Shown: positions 5,621 through 6,754 of the stretch, piece by piece
How positions within the stretch are numbered: the first letter of the stretch is position 1
Layout of the letters: the number at the start of each line of letters is the position of its first letter
Assembly: GCA_964616985.1 (NCBI GenBank)
Contig: CAZTVF010000183.1
Coordinates: 1 to 6,754, forward strand
Length of the DNA: 6,754 nt
Reading direction: 5' to 3'
Source of the DNA: CAZTVF01 sp964616985
GTDB taxonomy: Bacteria > Planctomycetota > Phycisphaerae > SM23-33
The notes under the pieces: model-generated
Told to the model about the DNA's origin: nothing
Databases searched by the model: none
Seen by the model: only the letters and a program-made list of their open reading frames with translations
Translations under genes and position numbers: made by a program

Positions 5621-5661
5621 GCATTGGTCATTGGGCATTGGGCATTCCCGCCGCAGGCGGG
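5621..5661 (-). repeat. GCATTGG heptamer array plus CCCGCC/GGCGGG hairpin after the nitroreductase gene
   Basis: Four 7-base units (GCATTGG, TCATTGG, GCATTGG, GCATTCC; 5621-5648) join the hairpin CCCGCC-GCA-GGCGGG (5647-5661). The hairpin starts 1 base after the nitroreductase stop codon (5663-5665, minus strand). The arrangement matches the element at 54-87 at the end of the transporter gene, in the same orientation relative to the gene. Confidence 0.8.
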
Positions 5662-5662
5662 C

Positions 5663-6163
5663 TCAGAATCGGTTGTAGTGCGTCACGTCCTTCGCCGCGG
5701 GCTTGGGCGGGCGGACGGGGGAGACGGCGGCACGGCCGATGGGGAGGATGGCCCAGACGCGGTAGGGATCGGGCACGGCCAGCAGCTTGCGGAGGGCTTC
5801 CTCGTGGCGGCGGACCGCGCCTTCGACCCAGCAGGCGGACAGGCCCAGGGCGACGGCGGCCAGCAGCATGTTCTCGATGGCGGCGGAGGCGTCCTGAACG
5901 TAGAACTCGCCGAACTTGTTGCCTCGCGGCTCGATCAGCAGCACGATGCCGGCCGGGGCGCCGCTCAGGGCGGAACTCACCGGGTAGAGTTGCTCCATGA
6001 GGGCGGGGTCATCGACGATGACGTATTGCCTAAGCTGCATATTGCAGCCGCTGGGCGCCTCGACGCCGCACGCCACGATCTTCTCCAGCACCTCGCGCCC
6101 CACGGGGTCAGGCCGATAGCTGCGAACGCTGCGGCGGGTGTGGATGGCTTCGAAGAGGTCCAT
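5663..6163 (-). CDS. Nitroreductase family protein (FMN-dependent, short form)
   Basis: This 166-residue protein is a compact member of the FMN-binding nitroreductase family, which transfers hydride from NAD(P)H to nitroaromatics, quinones, flavins or other acceptors. The N-terminal RRSVRSY (10-16) is the FMN phosphate-binding signature, and EAPSGCNMQ (35-43) is the second flavin-binding stretch. AAIENMLLAAVALGLSACWV (94-113) is the conserved helix region before the substrate pocket, and AILPIGRA (138-145) with the HYNRF end closes the fold. Members of this size usually work as cytoplasmic homodimers; that is family knowledge. ATG at 6163 is strongly favoured: AAAGGAG (6176-6170 on the minus strand) sits 6 bases upstream and the family motif begins at once. 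An upstream in-frame ATG at 6235 would add repeat-derived residues. It may share a transcript with carA, 140 bases upstream. Physiological substrate unknown. Confidence 0.92.
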   Translation of the reverse strand: MDLFEAIHTRRSVRSYRPDPVGREVLEKIVACGVEAPSGCNMQLRQYVIVDDPALMEQLYPVSSALSGAPAGIVLLIEPRGNKFGEFYVQDASAAIENMLLAAVALGLSACWVEGAVRRHEEALRKLLAVPDPYRVWAILPIGRAAVSPVRPPKPAAKDVTHYNRF

Positions 6164-6180
6164 GAGATGCTCCTTTGCGA

Positions 6181-6192
6181 GAACGGCCGTTC
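6181..6192. promoter_or_regulatory. Perfect 12-base palindrome upstream of nitroreductase
   Basis: GAACGGCCGTTC is a perfect palindrome lying just upstream of the ribosome site and 17 bases before the start codon of the nitroreductase gene. It could be an operator for a dimeric repressor, a small mRNA hairpin or part of the neighbouring repeat. No regulator gene is in the window. Confidence 0.3.
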
Positions 6193-6202
6193 GGGGTTGA
6201 AA

Positions 6203-6284
6203 CATGGCACCCGGATGCGCAAACCCCGCAAACATGCTTTTGCCCCTGCGGGGCTAAAAGCATGGCACGCGGATGCACAGACCC
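6203..6284. repeat. Repeat element: hairpin bracketed by imperfect direct repeats
   Basis: A 24-base sequence beginning CATGGCACCCGGATGC (6203-6226) recurs at 6261-6284 as CATGGCACGCGGATGC, with 21 of 24 positions identical overall. Between and overlapping them is a hairpin: CATGCTTTT (6233-6241) pairs with AAAAGCATG (6256-6264) and GCCCC (6242-6246) with GGGGC (6250-6254), leaving a 3-base loop and a one-base bulge. It fills most of the 140-base gap between carA and the nitroreductase gene. Confidence 0.75.
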
Positions 6285-6303
6285 GGACTCGGCGCTTGCC
6301 CTC

Positions 6304-6754
6304 TTACTTCTTATGCCCGGCCTTGGCGAGGCGTTCCTGGGCGTGGTGCATTTCCTCGGCCGTGGGCGCCTTGCCGCTTTCCATCATGCTGCGGAAGCAG
6401 TCGAAGAGGTAGGTGGCGTCGTGCGGGCCGGGGCTCGCCTCGGGGTGGTACTGCACGCTGAACAGCGCCCTGCCGGGATGCGTGAAGCCCTCGACCGTAT
6501 TGTCGTTGAGGTTCATGTGCGTCACGGTCGCGCCCGCCTGGATGAGCGACTGCTCGTCGGCGGCGAAGCCGTGATTCTGCGACGTGATCTCCACCTTGCC
6601 GGTGGCCTGGTTGCGGACGGGTTGGTTGCCGCCGCGGTGGCCGAACTTCAGCTTGAACGTGCGGCCGCCGACGGCCCACGTCAGCAGCTGGTGGCCCAGG
6701 CAGATGCCGAAGATCGGCACCTGGCCGATGAGTTTCTTCAGCATCGCGATCGTG
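6304..6754 (-). CDS. carA: Carbamoyl-phosphate synthase small subunit, C-terminal part (5' end outside window)
   Basis: The last 150 or so codons of the glutaminase subunit of carbamoyl-phosphate synthase, which frees ammonia from glutamine for the large subunit in arginine and pyrimidine synthesis. The class I amidotransferase site is present: the nucleophile Cys in FGICLGHQL (codon at 6700-6702), and His and Glu of the triad in YHPEASPGPHD (codons at 6445-6447 and 6439-6441). KFGHRGGNQPV and SQNHGFA are hallmark CarA stretches that separate it from other glutamine amidotransferases. The reading frame is open to the window edge at 6754, so the start lies beyond it. After FDCF, the protein has a longer charged tail (about 25 residues, ending AKAGHKK) than I recall for E. 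coli CarA. carB does not follow; the next gene on this strand is the nitroreductase. Confidence 0.96.
   Translation of the reverse strand, partial: TIAMLKKLIGQVPIFGICLGHQLLTWAVGGRTFKLKFGHRGGNQPVRNQATGKVEITSQNHGFAADEQSLIQAGATVTHMNLNDNTVEGFTHPGRALFSVQYHPEASPGPHDATYLFDCFRSMMESGKAPTAEEMHHAQERLAKAGHKK

Larger units (their letters stand above)
5262..5662. other. 401-base convergent intergenic region rich in repeats
   Basis: Between the convergent reductase genes I see no credible gene. In order it holds a GTCGTAG heptamer array (5263-5290), a GAA microsatellite (5297-5320), a segment bounded by inverted CACCCCCAAAC hairpins (5340-5584), the small hairpin CCGAC-TT-GTCGG (5582-5593) and a GCATTGG heptamer array with a hairpin (5621-5661). 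The open frames that cross it have no recognisable domain. Confidence 0.75.

Noticed and set aside
6164..6235. Longer N-terminus for the nitroreductase
   Set aside because: The added residues are translated from the repeat element, whereas the ATG at 6163 has an excellent ribosome site and begins at the family motif.
5413..6412. Overlapping plus-strand open frames of 195 and 303 codons
   Set aside because: They run through repeats and then antisense to the nitroreductase gene; the predicted proteins contain repeat-derived peptides and no domain.

Overview
The window is GC-rich and comes from a bacterial chromosome. It carries six protein genes, all housekeeping or general metabolic, and no RNA gene, phage gene, transposase gene or CRISPR array that I can see. 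Its most distinctive trait is that every intergenic gap holds GC-rich hairpin repeats: GGCGGCCT-type hairpins, a four-hairpin nested inverted element, paired CACCCCCAAAC hairpins, and heptamer arrays. I associate such decoration, together with this gene set, with planctomycetes, perhaps the Phycisphaerae. That assignment is inference from memory, not a search result.

Layout, left to right. (1) Minus strand: an OFA-type MFS transporter (54-1256). Its last codons and stop lie inside a repeat. (2) Minus strand: a class II CPD photolyase (1366-2739) with its flavin-domain signatures and tryptophan chain intact. (3) A divergent gap (2740-2947) with two hairpin repeats in opposite orientation. (4) Plus strand: a zinc-ribbon SAM-dependent methyltransferase (2948-3856). 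(5) A 319-base gap packed with palindromic elements, ending in a likely promoter. (6) Plus strand: an aldo/keto reductase fused to an eight-cysteine iron-sulfur domain (4176-5261). (7) A 401-base convergent gap holding heptamer repeats, a GAA microsatellite and a MITE-like segment with near-perfect terminal inverted repeats. (8) Minus strand: a short FMN nitroreductase (5663-6163). (9) Minus strand: the C-terminal part of carA (6304 to the window edge).

The genes do not form an evident pathway or multi-gene system. The two redox enzymes (the Fe-S aldo/keto reductase and the nitroreductase) face each other convergently, and carA is followed by the nitroreductase rather than carB. The observations most worth following are the non-coding repeat architecture and the Trp where aldo/keto reductases normally have their catalytic His. 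I found no convincing new biological system built from the genes themselves.
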